Source: an uncultured Halanaerobiales bacterium
GTDB taxonomy: Bacteria; Bacillota; Halanaerobiia; Halanaerobiales; M55B127
NCBI GenBank assembly: GCA_913055675.1
Contig: CAJXKY010000014.1
Location: 1 to 54,601 of the forward strand
DNA: 54,601 bases
Reading direction: 5' to 3'
In this document: piece by piece, positions 1-10,514 of the stretch
Layout: the number at the start of each line of letters is the position of its first letter
How positions within the stretch are numbered: the stretch's first letter is position 1
Translations under genes and position numbers: made by a program
Notes under the pieces: generated by a model
Told to the model about the DNA's origin: nothing
Seen by the model: only the letters and a program-made list of their open reading frames with translations
Databases searched by the model: none

Positions 1-197
1 TGTTCCATTTTTTGCTCGGTGAATTTATATACATCAGAAAGTATTTTTCTTGTTTTATTGAAAAATGGTTTTGCATCACGGGCTGTTTTTTGGGAATTCT
101 GTAATTTTGCCGCAGCAACCATTTTCATTGCTCTTGTTATCTTTTTAGTGTTTTTTACACTACTAATACGCCTTTTAATATCGCGCATCGTTTCCAT
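1..197 (-). CDS. atpG: F-type ATP synthase gamma subunit, 3' part cut by window edge
   Basis: Only the N-terminal ~65 residues are in the window. They read METMRDIKRRISSVKNTKKI and continue ITRAMKMVAAAKL, the hallmark N-terminal helix of the gamma subunit that forms the rotating central stalk inside the alpha/beta hexamer. Two in-frame ATGs compete, at 203 and 197. GAGGTGA at 204-210 abuts the first and lies 6 bases from the second, so 197 is preferred. A third ATG at 188 is less likely. The gene follows atpA with about 70 bases between them and is the last atp gene visible; atpD and atpC should lie beyond the left edge. Identification is certain; the exact start is a choice. Confidence 0.95.
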   Translation of the reverse strand, partial: METMRDIKRRISSVKNTKKITRAMKMVAAAKLQNSQKTARDAKPFFNKTRKILSDVYKFTEQKME

Positions 198-270
198 AAA
201 CATTCACCTCAATTTTTTTAAAAGGTCGATTTACACTTATTAATCAATAACCTTTTTTACTCCCTCATTT

Positions 271-1833
271 TTACGCCGATTCTTCTTCTGTTTCTTCCTC
301 AGATTCTACAATACTTTCTTCTTTTACCTCAAAAAGTTCTTTAAATTCTTCTATTATCGAAATAAGTCGTTCTTCAATATCGTCTTCTAATTTACCCGCT
401 CTCTTAATGTCGTCTTTTAAATCAGAGTGGTTGTTATCTACATAAGAGAGAAGTTCTTCTTCAAATCGATTAACATTGCTGACTGGAATATCATCAAGAT
501 ATCCTTCAACAACTGCATAAATAGAAATTATCTGTTTTGCAATCGGCATTGGACTATACTGAGGTTGTTTTAATGATTCAACTATTCTCTCACCACGGGC
601 TAGCTTGTTCTGTGTTGTTTCATCAAGGTCAGACCCGAACTGAGCAAAAGCCTCTAACTCTCTGTACTGGGAAAGATCTAATCTCAAGGTACCAGCAATA
701 TCTTTCATCGCTTTGATTTGGGCATTACCACCAACACGCGAAACAGATATACCAACATTGATAGCTGGTCTAACACCTGAGAAGAAAAGTTCACTTTCTA
801 AATAAATCTGACCATCAGTAATCGAGATCACGTTTGTTGGAATATAGGCTGAAACGTCACCAGCTTGTGTCTCAACAATTGGTAAGGCTGTTAACGAACC
901 TGCACCCTTTTCATCACTGAGCTTAGCCGCTCTTTCAAGTAAACGGGAATGTAAGTAAAATACATCACCAGGATAAGCTTCACGTCCGGGAGGTCTTCTT
1001 AATAATAGTGACATTGCACGATAAGCAACAGCATGTTTAGATAAATCATCATAAATCACTAATACATCTTTATTTTGATCATACATGAAATGCTCTCCCA
1101 TCGCACAACCTGCATATGGAGCTAAATATCTTATTGGAGCAGGTTTAGAAGCAGAAGCGGAAACTACTATAGTATATTCCATTGCTCCGCGTTCTTTTAA
1201 TTCCTCAGTGATTTGAGCCACTGTGGATTCCTTTTGACCAATTGCAACATATATACAAATTACATCTTCGTCTTTTTGATTAATAATTGTATCTATACCG
1301 ATAGCTGTTTTACCAGTCTGACGATCACCTATTATCAACTCACGCTGACCTCTACCAATCGGTACCATCGAGTCAATAGCTTTTAAACCAGTTTGAAGTG
1401 GTTCTTCAACAGGTTGTCTCTCGATTACACCAGGTGCTTTTTTCTCTACCGGTCTAGTTTTATCAGTTTTTATTTCCCCTTTGCCGTCAAGCGGCTGTCC
1501 AAGAGGATTTACAACTCTACCTAATAATTCTTCACCAACCGGTACCTCTACTACGTTACCGGTCCTTTTAACTGTATCACCTTCACTAATCTTGGTTTCG
1601 TTACCAAGTAAAACTACACCAATGTTGTCTTCCTCTAAGTTCAAAGCCATTCCATAGACTCCATTGGGAAATTCTAATAGTTCATTGGATTTGGCATCTT
1701 CTAATCCATAAACATGGGCAATACCATCTCCAACATCTAATACTGTTCCTACACCAACAGATTCAACTCTTTCATCATAATCTTCAATTTCTTTTTTTAT
1801 AATCGAACTAATTTCTTCTGGTCTAAGATCCAT
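271..1833 (-). CDS. atpA: F-type ATP synthase alpha subunit
   Basis: Encodes 520 residues, slightly longer than the usual 500-510 because of a Glu/Ser-rich C-terminal tail. The P-loop GDRQTGKT is at residues 169-176, and the VSRVGGNAQ stretch carries the arginine that reaches into the catalytic site of beta. [13 protein letters not shown] is the Walker B region. Alpha binds nucleotide without catalysis and forms the alpha3beta3 head with AtpD. The start lies 2 bases after the atpH stop, so the two are probably translationally coupled. The acidic tail fits the salt-adapted character seen elsewhere in the window, although that is only an inference. Confidence 0.98.
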   Translation of the reverse strand: MDLRPEEISSIIKKEIEDYDERVESVGVGTVLDVGDGIAHVYGLEDAKSNELLEFPNGVYGMALNLEEDNIGVVLLGNETKISEGDTVKRTGNVVEVPVGEELLGRVVNPLGQPLDGKGEIKTDKTRPVEKKAPGVIERQPVEEPLQTGLKAIDSMVPIGRGQRELIIGDRQTGKTAIGIDTIINQKDEDVICIYVAIGQKESTVAQITEELKERGAMEYTIVVSASASKPAPIRYLAPYAGCAMGEHFMYDQNKDVLVIYDDLSKHAVAYRAMSLLLRRPPGREAYPGDVFYLHSRLLERAAKLSDEKGAGSLTALPIVETQAGDVSAYIPTNVISITDGQIYLESELFFSGVRPAINVGISVSRVGGNAQIKAMKDIAGTLRLDLSQYRELEAFAQFGSDLDETTQNKLARGERIVESLKQPQYSPMPIAKQIISIYAVVEGYLDDIPVSNVNRFEEELLSYVDNNHSDLKDDIKRAGKLEDDIEERLISIIEEFKELFEVKEESIVESEEETEEESA

Positions 1834-1835
1834 TA

Positions 1836-2396
1836 TTACACCCCTATCTCCTGTAATGGAATTTTCTTGATTTTATCTTCAAGGGATTCTAATTTGCTTT
1901 TAATACTGCCATCTATTAGATAGTCGCCTATTTTAATGACCATCCCTCCGATTATATCGGAATCACAGTATTCTTTCATTTCAATTTTCTTATCTACAAA
2001 TTTATCCAATCTTTCTTTAAGTTTTTCCCTTAATTCTGAATTCATTTCTACAGCAGTTGTTACTTCTACTGTAATAATATTTTCATGTTTATGCATAAGT
2101 TTTCTAAATGATTCAAGAATGTTTTCAATAAAATATATTCTGCGTTTTTCAATTAAAAGCATCAAAAATTTATACATGTGATTAGATAGTTTATCTTTAA
2201 ATCCTTTTTGCAAAACAGCTTGCTTTTCCTCCACGAGTACTCTTTGGTGAAAAAGTGCTTCTTTTAACTGTTCATTTTCCTGTAAAGTGTTCCAGAACTC
2301 TTCAAGCTCTTCAAACAGCTCACCCATATTACCATTTTCTTCACCTATTTCATAAAGGGCTTTGCTGTATTGACGGGCAATTTCATTCTTTTTCAC
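1836..2396 (-). CDS. atpH: F-type ATP synthase delta subunit
   Basis: Encodes 186 residues of the OSCP/delta family, which caps the alpha3beta3 head and ties it to the peripheral b stalk. The N-terminal [16 protein letters not shown] matches the family's opening helix, and the C-terminal part contains the expected [20 protein letters not shown] motif. Its ATG overlaps the atpF stop by 4 bases (ATGA type), indicating translational coupling. Length and position between atpF and atpA are canonical. Confidence 0.96.
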   Translation of the reverse strand: MKKNEIARQYSKALYEIGEENGNMGELFEELEEFWNTLQENEQLKEALFHQRVLVEEKQAVLQKGFKDKLSNHMYKFLMLLIEKRRIYFIENILESFRKLMHKHENIITVEVTTAVEMNSELREKLKERLDKFVDKKIEMKEYCDSDIIGGMVIKIGDYLIDGSIKSKLESLEDKIKKIPLQEIGV

Positions 2397-2893
2397 TGAA
2401 CATCACCCAATTTCTCTTCATCAAGATTTTCTATATACTGGGCCATTAATTCTTCGTGCTTTTCGCGGTCTAATTCTTTTCCAATCATTTGAGCAGCAGC
2501 CTTTAAAGTGACATCAGTAAACTCATTCCTGATTTCTTTGCGGGCTTCTACTTTGGCTTGCTCAATTTCTGCTAATTTATCCTCTTCAATTTTTTCAGCC
2601 TGTTTCTTGGCTTTACTGATAATCTCTTTAGCACGTTCACGTGCTCTTCTTTCAGCTTTATCAATTATATCAGAAGATTTATCTCTGGCCCTTTTAAGTT
2701 CGGCTTTATATTCTTTTTTTAATTCCATAGCCTCTTCATGTTTTTGTTCGGCTTCTTCAATTTCGTTTTTTATTGTTTTTTCTCTTTTATCTAAAATCTC
2801 CTTGATGGGCCCGTATAAGTATCTTTTTAGTAGCCATAAAAGTACTAAAAAGTTAAATACTTGCCATAACAAGGTCGAATTAATTTCAACCAA
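2393..2893 (-). CDS. atpF: F-type ATP synthase b subunit
   Basis: Encodes 166 residues: one N-terminal membrane helix (about residues 7-26, LLWQVFNFLVLLWLL) followed by a long Lys/Glu/Arg/Ala-rich coiled coil, as expected for the peripheral stalk. The start is a TTG at 2893 with GGGAGGTG about 7 bases upstream. The 104-base gap before it contains a terminator-like hairpin just after atpE, so atpF and everything downstream may be expressed at a lower level than the c-ring genes. Confidence 0.96.
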   Translation of the reverse strand: MVEINSTLLWQVFNFLVLLWLLKRYLYGPIKEILDKREKTIKNEIEEAEQKHEEAMELKKEYKAELKRARDKSSDIIDKAERRARERAKEIISKAKKQAEKIEEDKLAEIEQAKVEARKEIRNEFTDVTLKAAAQMIGKELDREKHEELMAQYIENLDEEKLGDVQ

Positions 2894-2961
2894 AGTCCTT
2901 CACCTCCCGTAAAATGAAAAATATCAAAATGGGAAAAATATTATAAAAATTAATGAATGCT

Positions 2962-2987
2962 AAAAAGAGAGGGAGTTAATCCCTCTC
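2962..2987 (-). terminator. intra-operon terminator/attenuator between atpE and atpF
   Basis: Read on the minus strand, an 8-bp perfect stem GAGAGGGA / TCCCTCTC (2980-2987 with 2967-2974) has a 5-base loop and is followed at once by TTTTT (2966-2962). It begins about 10 bases after the atpE stop. This is the form of an intrinsic terminator, but it sits inside the atp operon, so partial read-through or a role as an mRNA 3'-end stabiliser is expected. Either would give more c subunit than b, delta, alpha and gamma. Confidence 0.8.
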
Positions 2988-2997
2988 ATCTGTTTCA

Positions 2998-3700
<703 letters not shown>

Positions 3701-3720
3701 AAATTAAACCCCAAGTCTTT

Positions 3721-4008
<288 letters not shown>

Positions 4009-4025
4009 TTAAATTTAAGATTCTG

Positions 4026-4685
4026 CTACTGCTTGGCTACTGCAATATAAGCAATAGCAACCATACCAAATATTAAAGCCTGAATTAAGCCGATAAATAA
4101 ATCAAACCAGGCATGTAAAGGAACAGGTATTAAACCTGGTGCAGCCTGATAAATTAATGTAATAATAATACCTCCACCGACTATATTACCAAAAAGACGG
4201 AAAGAGTGTGAAATTGGTTTTGCAAGTTCACCAACTACATTTAAAGGCAGCAAAAAGATTACAGGCTGTCCAAAACTTTTGATATATCCCCAAATCCCTT
4301 TGTCTCTCATACCTTCAAAGTGACTTACTAAAAAGACAACAAGGGCTAAACCTAAAGTAGTATTCAAATCTGCAGTTGGGCTGGGTACCCCAGGCACTAA
4401 ACCGATCAAATTGCTAAAACCAATATAGATAAATATTGTAGCTATAAAGGGTAAAAACTTCCACCCTTCTCCTTCTATCATTGGTTCAATTTGATCATAT
4501 ACTGCAGTTATAAAAAGCTCAGCAATATTCTGCTTGCCTTCCGGTCTTAATTTTAAATCACTGGTTAAATATTTGGCTAATATAATAATTAAAATAACAG
4601 ATACCCAACCAATAATCAGGGTGTCTGTAACCGGTAAATATGATTTACCAAATAAATGAGTTATCGTCTGTGGACCGGGATTCAT
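4026..4685 (-). CDS. atpB: F-type ATP synthase a subunit
   Basis: Encodes 219 residues with about five to six membrane helices. The essential arginine that faces the c ring is Arg163 in HSFRLFGN, preceded by GELAKPIS; both are signature elements. It forms the stator half-channels for ion passage. It is somewhat shorter than many homologues (about 220-270), mostly at the N-terminus. A good AGGAG site precedes the ATG. It is the second gene of the operon after atpZ. Confidence 0.96.
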   Translation of the reverse strand: MNPGPQTITHLFGKSYLPVTDTLIIGWVSVILIIILAKYLTSDLKLRPEGKQNIAELFITAVYDQIEPMIEGEGWKFLPFIATIFIYIGFSNLIGLVPGVPSPTADLNTTLGLALVVFLVSHFEGMRDKGIWGYIKSFGQPVIFLLPLNVVGELAKPISHSFRLFGNIVGGGIIITLIYQAAPGLIPVPLHAWFDLFIGLIQALIFGMVAIAYIAVAKQ

Positions 4686-4706
4686 AGCAAAATCTCCTTT
4701 CTTAAA

Positions 4707-4949
4707 TTAATCTTTATTATAATCCTCATCATCTTCCATGGATCCTTTAATTAACTGATAATCAGAAAAAAATCCAGATCCTATTCCGATGAGAATTCCT
4801 ATAATTTTAAATAAAAAATTAAAACCTAACCATTGATCTAACTTAAGACCAAGGTAAAAGCCTACACCAATATTAACAATGATGACAATTCCAAGTTGTG
4901 TTAATAGTCCCAACGTTCTCATGATTCTACGCCAGTCATCTTTTTTCAT
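4707..4949 (-). CDS. atpZ: AtpZ/AtpI-type small F0 accessory protein
   Basis: Encodes 80 residues with two membrane segments (about 14-30 and 38-60) and an acidic C-terminal tail. This matches the short 'ATPase gene 1' family found first in many Bacillota atp operons. The frame could open farther upstream at 5000, but AGAGG lies 8 bases before the ATG at 4949 and the mapped promoter would put the transcript start near 4992, so 4949 is preferred. The family is linked to Mg2+ or c-ring function. The role here is inferred from position as first gene of the operon. Confidence 0.8.
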   Translation of the reverse strand: MKKDDWRRIMRTLGLLTQLGIVIIVNIGVGFYLGLKLDQWLGFNFLFKIIGILIGIGSGFFSDYQLIKGSMEDDEDYNKD

Positions 4950-4998
4950 TATAATAACCTCTGGCTTACTATATTTTTTTACAACTCTACAAATAAAC

Positions 4999-5028
4999 AT
5001 TATATCACAGGATAATTTTAATTTCCAA
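4999..5028 (-). promoter_or_regulatory. sigma-A-type promoter of the atp operon
   Basis: On the minus strand TATAAT (5004-4999) is preceded directly by TGA, an extended -10, and by TTGGAA (5028-5023) at an 18-base spacing. The start site would fall near 4992, giving a leader of about 43 bases before atpZ. Confidence 0.65.
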
Positions 5029-5171
5029 TAGATCTGTAGCTTTTTGATATTTCTAAAAATTTAGTTGATATAAATAAAAAACCATGATTATCATTTTTCA
5101 ATAATAATCCTGGCCCGTTTTCTTTTATTGACATTGTTAAATATATCACAAAGAAGTATAGATGTAAAGTA

Positions 5172-6221
5172 TTATTTCCCTTCTTCCCAAACCTTACTTT
5201 CATGGGTAAGTTCAGTAGAAAATATTCCGAGTCTCCATGCTCCGTATATAACTCCTACTATTGATAAACCAAATAGGATCATACCATTTTTGATATCTAA
5301 TCCATTTATTATTAATGCAGTAAAACCTAATAAAATGCTACTTCCATAAACTATGATAACAGCCTGTCTATGACTCCATCCAAGAGCCATTAACCGATGA
5401 TGAATGTGTCCACGATCTGCTTTACCAATCGGTTTATTATGATAAAGTCTCCTTATAATAGCAAAAACAGTATCAAAAATTGGGATCCCGAGTGCTAAAA
5501 TTGGAACAACTATTGTAACAGCAGCAGCGCTTTTAAGGGCACCAGTTACAGAAATAGCTGCTAAAATATAACCGGTAAACATCGAACCAGAATCACCCAT
5601 GAAAATCTCGGCAGGGTGAAAATTGTATTTTAAAAACCCACTTAAACTTCCAGCCAAAGTAATCGCTAAGACAGCTGGTATTAAACGTATTTCCTGCATT
5701 GCAACAGAGAATAATGTGATTGAAGCTACGATAGAAATACCTGCAGCTAAACCATCAAGACCATCAATTAAATTAATGGTGTTTGTAATACCTACAACCC
5801 ATAATATAGTAATAGGGACACTAAAGTATCCTAAATAAATCATCCCACCTAAAGGATTAGTAATAAAATTAATCTGGACTCCATAATATATTAATATCAA
5901 AGCCCCACCAATTTGTCCTAATAACTTTATAATAGGTGCGATCTCAAATATATCATCAATTAATCCCAAGATAAATATAAATGTTGCTCCAAACATTACC
6001 CCATAAGTAGACAAGGAGTGATCATTAAAGATAAAATAGCTAATTATAAAAGCTAAAAATATAGCTAATCCTCCTGTGTTAGGAACAGGTTTATTATTTA
6101 TCCTACGCTTTGAAGGTAAATCAAAACCATTGTAATAATTAGCTAATTTTTTTACAAGTGGTGTTAGGACAAAGCTTATTATTAAACTGGTTATAAAAAT
6201 CAAGGCAAATTTAGTAATCAC
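5172..6221 (-). CDS. wecA: polyprenyl-phosphate GlcNAc-1-phosphate transferase (WecA/TagO/MraY superfamily)
   Basis: Encodes 349 residues with about ten membrane helices. It contains the family's catalytic motifs in order: DDIFEI (the DD pair), NLIDGLDGLAAG, GDSGSMFTGY, and the C-terminal PIGKADRGHIHHRL basic/histidine motif. The enzyme transfers GlcNAc-1-P (or a similar sugar phosphate) to undecaprenyl phosphate at the inner face of the membrane, starting synthesis of O-antigen, teichoic acid or exopolysaccharide. MraY is less likely because the HIHHRLM ending and ADRGH motif are WecA/TagO-like. It follows upp and precedes the atp promoter. It fits the envelope polysaccharide genes at 38-44 kb. 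Confidence 0.9.
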   Translation of the reverse strand: MITKFALIFITSLIISFVLTPLVKKLANYYNGFDLPSKRRINNKPVPNTGGLAIFLAFIISYFIFNDHSLSTYGVMFGATFIFILGLIDDIFEIAPIIKLLGQIGGALILIYYGVQINFITNPLGGMIYLGYFSVPITILWVVGITNTINLIDGLDGLAAGISIVASITLFSVAMQEIRLIPAVLAITLAGSLSGFLKYNFHPAEIFMGDSGSMFTGYILAAISVTGALKSAAAVTIVVPILALGIPIFDTVFAIIRRLYHNKPIGKADRGHIHHRLMALGWSHRQAVIIVYGSSILLGFTALIINGLDIKNGMILFGLSIVGVIYGAWRLGIFSTELTHESKVWEEGK

Positions 6222-6245
6222 TTTAGGTCCCTTCTTTAAATAGGA

Positions 6246-6875
6246 TTATTTTGTACCGTATAACCTATCTCCTGCATCACCTAGGCCAGGCACTATATAT
6301 GCATGATCATTAAGTTTTTCATCTATAGCTGCTGTATATATATCTACATCTGGATGAGCTTTTTGCACACGTTCAATTCCTTCTGGAGCTGCAATTAATA
6401 TTACAAGTTTAATATTACGGGGATTTCTTTCCTTAATATAGTTAACCGCTGCAGTAGCTGTGCCGCCAGTGGCTAACATCGGATCAATAACAATTAAATC
6501 GCGTTCTGTTACATCAGTAGGTAATTTACAATAATATTCTACAGGTTCCAGTGTTTCAGGATCTCTATATAAGCCAACATGACCCACTTTTGCTGTAGGA
6601 ATTAAATCTAATACTCCATCTAACATTCCCAAACCAGCTCTTAAAATTGGAACAATACCAAGGTTTTTACCTCTTATCATTTTAGATTTAGTTTTACAAA
6701 TAGGAGTTTCAATTTCCACATCTTCTAAGGGAAGATCTCGAGTCACCTCATAAACCATTAAAGTAGAAACTTCATCAACTAATTCCCTGAATTCTTTAGG
6801 GCCTGTATCCTTTTTACGAATCATAGTTAACTTATGCTGAATTAAAGGATGTTCAATAAGAATAGTCTCGCTCAT
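6246..6875 (-). CDS. upp: uracil phosphoribosyltransferase
   Basis: Encodes 209 residues, the normal length. It makes UMP from uracil and PRPP in pyrimidine salvage. The PRPP-binding motif appears as [10 protein letters not shown], and the C-terminal [12 protein letters not shown] is the uracil-recognition signature. A GGGG site precedes the ATG. Placement beside the atp operon is typical for Bacillota, although glyA and rpiB, which often lie here, are absent. It is likely cotranscribed with the downstream sugar-phosphate transferase (24-base gap). Confidence 0.97.
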   Translation of the reverse strand: MSETILIEHPLIQHKLTMIRKKDTGPKEFRELVDEVSTLMVYEVTRDLPLEDVEIETPICKTKSKMIRGKNLGIVPILRAGLGMLDGVLDLIPTAKVGHVGLYRDPETLEPVEYYCKLPTDVTERDLIVIDPMLATGGTATAAVNYIKERNPRNIKLVILIAAPEGIERVQKAHPDVDIYTAAIDEKLNDHAYIVPGLGDAGDRLYGTK

Positions 6876-7049
6876 TTTATAAATATTCCCCTTTCAATTC
6901 TTTTTAGTCTTTGTCATCATCAGCATTCCAATTTTAACAGATAAAATTTACCGTTTTTTTGAATAAATTATCTTCTTTTCAAAATATACCAAAATCCGAG
7001 TTATCCTAAGTTTTTATATTCTAGATTAGTCTACTTTTTCCTGCCTTTT

Positions 7050-7499
7050 TTACTTATCATTCAATTTTTCTAATAGTTTTTTTACGGCATCTTCTATTTC
7101 ATCTCGGGTCTCCCTATATTTGTCTACCCCGAACCCATAAGGATCTAATATATCACAATCTTCACAGGTATTAACAAAGTGTTTGAGTGTATAAACATTA
7201 TCATAATCATACATATCTTGAATTACTTCTTTATGGCTATTTGTCATAGTTAAAACTTTATCATTTTCCTTTAAATCTTCTTCCATTAACATCTTGCTTT
7301 TATGCATTGTAATATCTATACCTTTTTCTTCCATAACTTCAATAGCTTCTTCAGAGGCATTTTCACCTGTAGCTGCATTTATACCTGCAGAAGTCACTTT
7401 AAAATTTTCTAAATTATTTTCTTCAATATATCTTCTAGCAAAATATTCTGCCATTGGACTACGGCAAGTATTCCCTGTACACACAAATAAAATATTCAT
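7050..7499 (-). CDS. low-molecular-weight phosphatase (protein Tyr/Arg phosphatase, YwlE-like)
   Basis: Encodes 149 residues. The CX5R phosphate loop is at the very N-terminus (VCTGNTCRSPMAE), and the general-acid aspartate is in DILDPYG near the C-terminus. Both are required for the cysteine-phosphate mechanism. The start at 7499 is chosen over an upstream one because AAGGAGAG lies 6 bases before it. In Bacillus the neighbour of ywlC (the YwlE protein) is an arginine phosphatase; the conserved location supports the same assignment, but substrate cannot be read from sequence. The frame starts just inside the end of the ywlC unit. Confidence 0.9.
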   Translation of the reverse strand: MNILFVCTGNTCRSPMAEYFARRYIEENNLENFKVTSAGINAATGENASEEAIEVMEEKGIDITMHKSKMLMEEDLKENDKVLTMTNSHKEVIQDMYDYDNVYTLKHFVNTCEDCDILDPYGFGVDKYRETRDEIEDAVKKLLEKLNDK

Positions 7500-7513
7500 A
7501 TATACTCTCCTTT

Positions 7514-8581
7514 TCAAATTGTTTTTATAGCTGCTTTCTTTAACCTGTTCATCACAGCTTCACCTATATCTGTATTAGGAACTTCTTCTATTAAAACAAG
7601 TTCATAATCCTTTTGATCCGCTTCTCTCAAAAGGTTAAATAAATTCTTTGCTATATATTCTAGATTATTTATTGTACCCATGTTTTTTATATTTGTCTTC
7701 ACAAAGCCTTTATCAATCTCATTTAATGTTTCACTAGATAAAATTAATAATGTCTCCTTGTTATTAATATTATACTTACTCAAAAGTTCTTCTAAATTAT
7801 TTTCATTTTTTAAAATCCATAAAGGAGTGTTGGGAGCATAATGTTTGTATTTCATCCCTGGGGATTTTGGTCTATTTACTTCAGCTGAATTTTCCAACTT
7901 CACCTGATAAGAATCTCCAATAACTTCACTAATCATTTTTCTGGTAATTCCACCTGGCCTTAAAATGTTTACAGTGTTTCCTTCAATTTCTATTACGGTA
8001 GATTCAACCCCAATATTACAAATTCCCCCATCAACGATAAGGGGGATTTTTCCATTTAAATCATTATAAACATGTTGGGCTCTTGTAGGAGAAGGAAAGC
8101 CAGAAGAATTAGCGCTAGGAGCTGCTAAGGGTAAATTTACTTTAGAAATTAATGCTAAGGCAACAGGATGAGATGGCATTCTGACCGCTACTGTATTAAG
8201 TCCAGCAGTAGTAACTTGAGGCATCCTCAAGCTTTTATTGAAGATTAATGTCAATGGGCCCGGCCAAAATTTATTAATTAATTTTTTCGCTATCTCGGGT
8301 ACATCACCTTCAATTATAACGGGTAGTTGATTCTTATCAGAAATATGAGCAATTAAGGGATTATCAGTAGGACGTCCTTTTGCTTCAAAAATTTTCGAAA
8401 CTGCTTGTTTTTCTAAAGCATTAGCTCCTAATCCATAAACTGTTTCTGTCGGAAAAGCAACCACTTCATTATTTAATAGAAGTTGAGCCGCTTTTTCTAT
8501 AGCAGTTGTTTTAGCTATTTTATTGATAGAATGTTCTTTTATCAGACCATCATCGATTTTTATAACCTCTGTATTATACAT
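7514..8581 (-). CDS. ywlC: threonylcarbamoyl-AMP synthase, Sua5 type
   Basis: Encodes 355 residues in two parts: an N-terminal YrdC/Sua5 catalytic domain (about 25-210, with FPTETVYGLGANA and KGRPTDNPLIAH motifs) and a C-terminal Sua5 domain after the linker PKSPGMKYKHYAP. It makes threonylcarbamoyl-AMP from Thr, bicarbonate and ATP for the t6A37 modification of ANN-decoding tRNAs. Length matches Sua5 rather than the short TsaC form. It is one of a run of translation genes (ywlC, prmC, prfA) and is 4 bases downstream of prmC. Confidence 0.95.
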   Translation of the reverse strand: MYNTEVIKIDDGLIKEHSINKIAKTTAIEKAAQLLLNNEVVAFPTETVYGLGANALEKQAVSKIFEAKGRPTDNPLIAHISDKNQLPVIIEGDVPEIAKKLINKFWPGPLTLIFNKSLRMPQVTTAGLNTVAVRMPSHPVALALISKVNLPLAAPSANSSGFPSPTRAQHVYNDLNGKIPLIVDGGICNIGVESTVIEIEGNTVNILRPGGITRKMISEVIGDSYQVKLENSAEVNRPKSPGMKYKHYAPNTPLWILKNENNLEELLSKYNINNKETLLILSSETLNEIDKGFVKTNIKNMGTINNLEYIAKNLFNLLREADQKDYELVLIEEVPNTDIGEAVMNRLKKAAIKTI

Positions 8582-8585
8582 CTTT

Positions 8586-9443
8586 TTACCCCTTATAAGC
8601 TATTATAAAACGATCTTTATCTGCATAATCTTGTCTAACTTCAATATCTCTGAAATTATTGTGAAATAATATTTTTTTAACATCCTCTGCCTGCTTGTAT
8701 CCTATCTCTAAAGCAATCATCCCATTCGTTTTAAGAACATCAAGTGACTGTGGAATTAGTTTTTTATATATTTCCAAACCTTTTCTTCCTCCATAAAGAG
8801 CTTTATGTGGTTCTTTTTGAACTTCAGGTGGAAGGGTATGCATCTCTTCTTCACTAATATAAGGTGGATTAGATACAAGGAGATCTACATTGCTTATTCC
8901 CCTATTAATAAGCGGTTTTAAAAGATCACCTTTTGTTACCTTAAGTCTATCACTTAGAGAAAATTTTTCAACATTTTTTTTGGTAACTTCTAAGGCATCT
9001 TGATCTATTTCTACACCTAAAATCCTCGAATTTTCTAAATAATGGCCCATACTAACCATTATAGCTCCACTACCAGTCCCAACTTCCACAATATTAATCC
9101 TATCCATATTTTTCTCTTCAAAATGATCAATTAAATATTCAACAATAATCTCTGTTTCTGGTCGAGGAAGAAGTACATCTTCATTTACATAAAAGTCAAG
9201 TGACATAAATTCCTTATGACCTGTAATATATGCAACCGGTATATGTTGAGCTCTTTTTTTGATCATCGCTCGGTACTTAGCAATTTCTTCATCTTTTAAA
9301 GGATAATCAAAGTTAACATATAACTTTATTCTTTCCATATCAAGAAGCTCGGCAAGGAGTACTTCCGCATCTAATCTTGGATTATCAATATTATTTTTTT
9401 CGAAATATTCTTCTGTATTGACTAAAACTTCTTTGATATTCAA
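8586..9443 (-). CDS. prmC: peptide chain release factor N5-glutamine methyltransferase
   Basis: Encodes 285 residues: an N-terminal helical substrate-binding domain followed by a Rossmann methyltransferase with VGTGSGAI (SAM loop) and NPPY, the catalytic signature for glutamine N-methylation. It modifies the GGQ motif of release factors, and the RF1 gene prfA lies directly upstream with a 3-base gap. The start is a TTG at 9443 with AAGGTG six bases upstream. Confidence 0.96.
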   Translation of the reverse strand: MNIKEVLVNTEEYFEKNNIDNPRLDAEVLLAELLDMERIKLYVNFDYPLKDEEIAKYRAMIKKRAQHIPVAYITGHKEFMSLDFYVNEDVLLPRPETEIIVEYLIDHFEEKNMDRINIVEVGTGSGAIMVSMGHYLENSRILGVEIDQDALEVTKKNVEKFSLSDRLKVTKGDLLKPLINRGISNVDLLVSNPPYISEEEMHTLPPEVQKEPHKALYGGRKGLEIYKKLIPQSLDVLKTNGMIALEIGYKQAEDVKKILFHNNFRDIEVRQDYADKDRFIIAYKG

Positions 9444-9446
9444 CTC

Positions 9447-10514
9447 TTACACCTTCTCTAGTTTTTTCAGTGTATCTTCTTCAATTAAAGGTTCAATTAC
9501 TATATCTAATTCTCCATCTAGGATTTTTTCTAGCTGGTGAACTGTTAAATTAATTCTATGGTCATTAACTCTACCTTGAGGAAAATTGTATGTTCTTATT
9601 TTTTCACTTCTTTGACCAGTCCCGATTTGGCTTTTCCTAGCTTCTGCGCGCTCCGCTTGTTTTTCTTTTTCTCTTTTTTCCTTTAAACGTGCTCTTAAAA
9701 CCCGCATTGCTTTAGCCTTGTTTTTATGCTGAGACTTTTCATCTTGACAGGATACTTTCAAACCAGAAGGCTCATGGGTAATTCTTACAGCAGAATCTGT
9801 AGTATTTACACTTTGTCCTCCCGGGCCACTAGAACGGAAATAATCAATTTTTAAATCATTGGTTTCAATTTCTACATCTACTTCTTCCGCTTCAGGTAAA
9901 ACTGCAACTGTAGCGGTTGAAGTATGGATTCTACCACTTGACTCAGTAGAAGGAACTCTTTGAACACGGTGAACTCCACTTTCATACTTAAGTCGTTTGT
10001 ATACCTCTTTTCCTTCTACAGAAAAGATTACTTCTTTAAATCCACCGACTCCAGATTCATTGGCATTCATTAATTCCCATTTCCAGTTATTGTTTTCTGC
10101 ATAATGGGTATACATTCTAAAGAGATCTGCTGCAAATAAACCAGCTTCATCTCCACCAGCTCCAGCTCTGATTTCGACTATTACGTTTTTCTCATCATCA
10201 GGGTTGTCTGGCAAGAGCATTATGGGAAGTTGCTCTTCCAATTCTTCCATGCGAGGTTTAAGATCTTCTAATTCTGCTTCAGCTAAACCTTTCATCTCGG
10301 AATCTTCTTCAATTAGTTCCTCTGCTTCTTCAATATCTTCTTTAATTTCTTTATATTCATGATAATACTCAATAAGCTTTTTTAACTTAGCATGTCTCTT
10401 TAAAAGCTTTTGATATTTATCAGAATCATTCATTACTTCTGGGTCACTGATCTTTTTATTTAATTTTTGATACTCTTCATACTTTTCTTCAAGTTTAGAT
10501 TCTAAATCAAACAT
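9447..10514 (-). CDS. prfA: peptide chain release factor 1
   Basis: Encodes 355 residues. It contains [13 protein letters not shown] with the GGQ that triggers peptidyl-tRNA hydrolysis, and [10 protein letters not shown] in domain 1. The frame is open farther upstream to 10568, but GAGGTGA lies 6 bases before the ATG at 10514, which gives the normal RF1 N-terminus ([15 protein letters not shown]). The gene overlaps the DUF1385 gene upstream by 8 bases, so the two are likely coupled. Confidence 0.97.
   Translation of the reverse strand: MFDLESKLEEKYEEYQKLNKKISDPEVMNDSDKYQKLLKRHAKLKKLIEYYHEYKEIKEDIEEAEELIEEDSEMKGLAEAELEDLKPRMEELEEQLPIMLLPDNPDDEKNVIVEIRAGAGGDEAGLFAADLFRMYTHYAENNNWKWELMNANESGVGGFKEVIFSVEGKEVYKRLKYESGVHRVQRVPSTESSGRIHTSTATVAVLPEAEEVDVEIETNDLKIDYFRSSGPGGQSVNTTDSAVRITHEPSGLKVSCQDEKSQHKNKAKAMRVLRARLKEKREKEKQAERAEARKSQIGTGQRSEKIRTYNFPQGRVNDHRINLTVHQLEKILDGELDIVIEPLIEEDTLKKLEKV

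Noticed and set aside
2508..2912. Plus-strand open frame antisense to atpF
   Set aside because: Ser/Leu-rich translation is the mirror of the Lys/Glu-rich coiled coil of subunit b; no ribosome binding site or family.
5018..5203. Short open frame between the sugar-phosphate transferase and the atp promoter
   Set aside because: Overlaps the end of the transferase gene and the promoter, and has no ribosome binding site or recognisable protein.
6876..7049. Possible leader or regulatory RNA upstream of upp
   Set aside because: The 174 bases are AT-rich with no stem, PyrR-like element or convincing promoter that I could find by eye.
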